From Herbaspirillum frisingense (lineage in GTDB: Bacteria > Pseudomonadota > Gammaproteobacteria > Burkholderiales > Burkholderiaceae_D): DNA of 64,000 bases. The position numbers and the translations under genes are program-made. Location of the stretch: positions 1-64,000 of the forward strand of contig WNDX01000001.1 of the NCBI GenBank assembly GCA_009914615.1, read 5' to 3'. Below are positions 63,108 through 64,000 of this stretch, piece after piece. Each line of letters starts with the position of its first letter. Positions within the stretch are counted from its first letter, which is position 1. The notes below the pieces were generated by a model. The model ran no database searches. It was given only the letters and a program-made list of their open reading frames with translations, and was not told the DNA's origin.

Positions 63108-64000
63108 CTAGCCGCCGATATAGGACATCTCGACCTTGCGCGGCGCCTGCGCGTCCTGCAGGCCGCTGCGCAATTCGGAATAGCGGTCGCCGCGATGGCT
63201 CCACAACTGGGCGATGGCGCCGGCGATGTCGGCGTCCGAACCGCCGCTGCGCACGATGCCGCGCAGGTCGTGGCCCTGGCTGGCGAACAAGCAGGTGTAA
63301 ACCTTGCCCTCGGTGGACAGCCGCGCGCGCGAGCAATCCTGGCAGAAGGCATGGGTCACGCTGGAGATCACGCCGATCTCGCCGTCGCCGTCGGCATAGC
63401 GCCAGCGCTCGGCGGTCTCACCGGTGTAGTTGGCGTCGGCCTCGACCAGCGGCATTTCCTCGGCGATGCGGCGCACCACCTCGTTGGAGGGCACGACTTC
63501 ATCCATGCGCCAGCCGTTGGAGCTGCCCACGTCCATGTATTCGATGAAGCGCAGGATGTAGGGCGTGTCCTTGAAATGGCGCGCCATGGGCAGGATTTCG
63601 TGGTCGTTCAGGCCCTTCTTGACGACCATGTTGATCTTGATCGGGCCCAGGCCGGCGGCATGCGCCGCCTCGATGCCTTCCAGCACGCGCGCCACGGGAA
63701 AATCGACGTCGTTCATGCGGCGGAAGCTCTCGTCGTCCAGCGAGTCGAGCGACACCGTCACGCGCTTCAGGCCGGCCGCCTTCAGGGCCTGGGCCTTTTG
63801 CTTGAGCAGGGTGCCGTTGGTGGTCAGGGTCAGATCGACTTCCTTGCCGTCCGGCGTGCGCAGGGCGGCCAGCATGCCGATCAGGCGTTCGATGTTCTTG
63901 CGCAGCAGCGGCTCGCCGCCGGTCAGGCGGATCTTGCGCACGCCGTGCGCCACGAACTGGCGCGCCACACGGGTGAGTTCTTCGAAGGTGAGCAGGTCGG
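63108..64000 (-). CDS. moaA: GTP 3',8-cyclase MoaA, 5' part outside window
   Basis: Radical-SAM enzyme that starts molybdopterin synthesis. The frame is open to the window edge (it reads [20 protein letters not shown]), so the N-terminus with the first CxxxCxxC cluster is missing. Visible: [34 protein letters not shown], and the C-terminal 4Fe-4S binding segment [20 protein letters not shown] with [11 protein letters not shown]. It ends in the conserved YIGG (Gly-Gly tail). First gene of moaA-mobA-moeA. Confidence 0.96.
   Translation of the reverse strand, partial: DLLTFEELTRVARQFVAHGVRKIRLTGGEPLLRKNIERLIGMLAALRTPDGKEVDLTLTTNGTLLKQKAQALKAAGLKRVTVSLDSLDDESFRRMNDVDFPVARVLEGIEAAHAAGLGPIKINMVVKKGLNDHEILPMARHFKDTPYILRFIEYMDVGSSNGWRMDEVVPSNEVVRRIAEEMPLVEADANYTGETAERWRYADGDGEIGVISSVTHAFCQDCSRARLSTEGKVYTCLFASQGHDLRGIVRSGGSDADIAGAIAQLWSHRGDRYSELRSGLQDAQAPRKVEMSYIGG

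Overview
The window looks like a chromosomal segment of a high-GC betaproteobacterium, most likely Oxalobacteraceae close to Herbaspirillum. This is inferred from codon use, the housekeeping blocks (rnr-rlmB, cysS-glycosylase-accA-tilS, moaA-mobA-moeA) and overall protein character; no database was searched.

Layout. 1-0.5 kb: the 3' part of an IS3-family element whose right end has removed the 5' end of an RpiR-type regulator. 1.4-9.9 kb: a plus-strand peptide operon with isoaspartyl peptidase, a GsiABCD-like ABC importer (the ATPase gene carries a one-base frameshift), a DmpA-type beta-aminopeptidase and an M55 D-aminopeptidase. 9.9-12.2 kb: a decayed DHA2/EmrB-type MFS gene invaded by an 8-bp microsatellite (20 perfect units) and a 5-bp microsatellite, its MarR regulator with two matching palindromic sites, then a 158-bp tandem array. 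12.2-21.4 kb: panE and a minus-strand operon for gamma-glutamyl or dipeptide uptake (binding protein, two permeases, two ATPases, gamma-glutamyltransferase, GntR regulator) with a GntR-like palindrome upstream. 21.9-26.9 kb: a FecA-like TonB receptor with a Fur-like box, an OhrR-like regulator with four near-identical palindromes around it and a secreted alpha/beta hydrolase, then a cytosolic carboxylesterase.

27-37 kb: a secreted unknown protein, mog, darP, pmbA, a GNAT, a DHA2 exporter, a photolyase operon, a chemotaxis receptor with a sigma-28-like promoter, and tRNA-Leu(CAG) whose 3' end is duplicated 150 bp away. 37-51 kb: rnr, rlmB, cysE, lpxH, two cyclophilins, an L,D-transpeptidase, a TPR/coiled-coil protein that has lost its expected stop, cysS, a DNA glycosylase, accA and tilS. 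51-55 kb: small secreted or membrane proteins, several as tandem paralogues (Asr-like pair, DUF3096-like pair, PsiF with two repeats, LprI-like), and an RhtB/LysE exporter. 55-64 kb: a zinc alcohol dehydrogenase, an orphan FtsX-type permease, a truncated haemoglobin, rmuC, and moeA, mobA and moaA (the last cut by the window edge).

Functionally the left third is built around import and breakdown of unusual peptides (beta-aspartyl, D- and gamma-glutamyl-linked), with two complete importer operons pointing in opposite directions. Repeated DNA is the other theme: microsatellites, a 158-bp tandem array and a dispersed inverted-repeat family at 13.2, 27.7 and 61.0 kb that shares sequence with the array.
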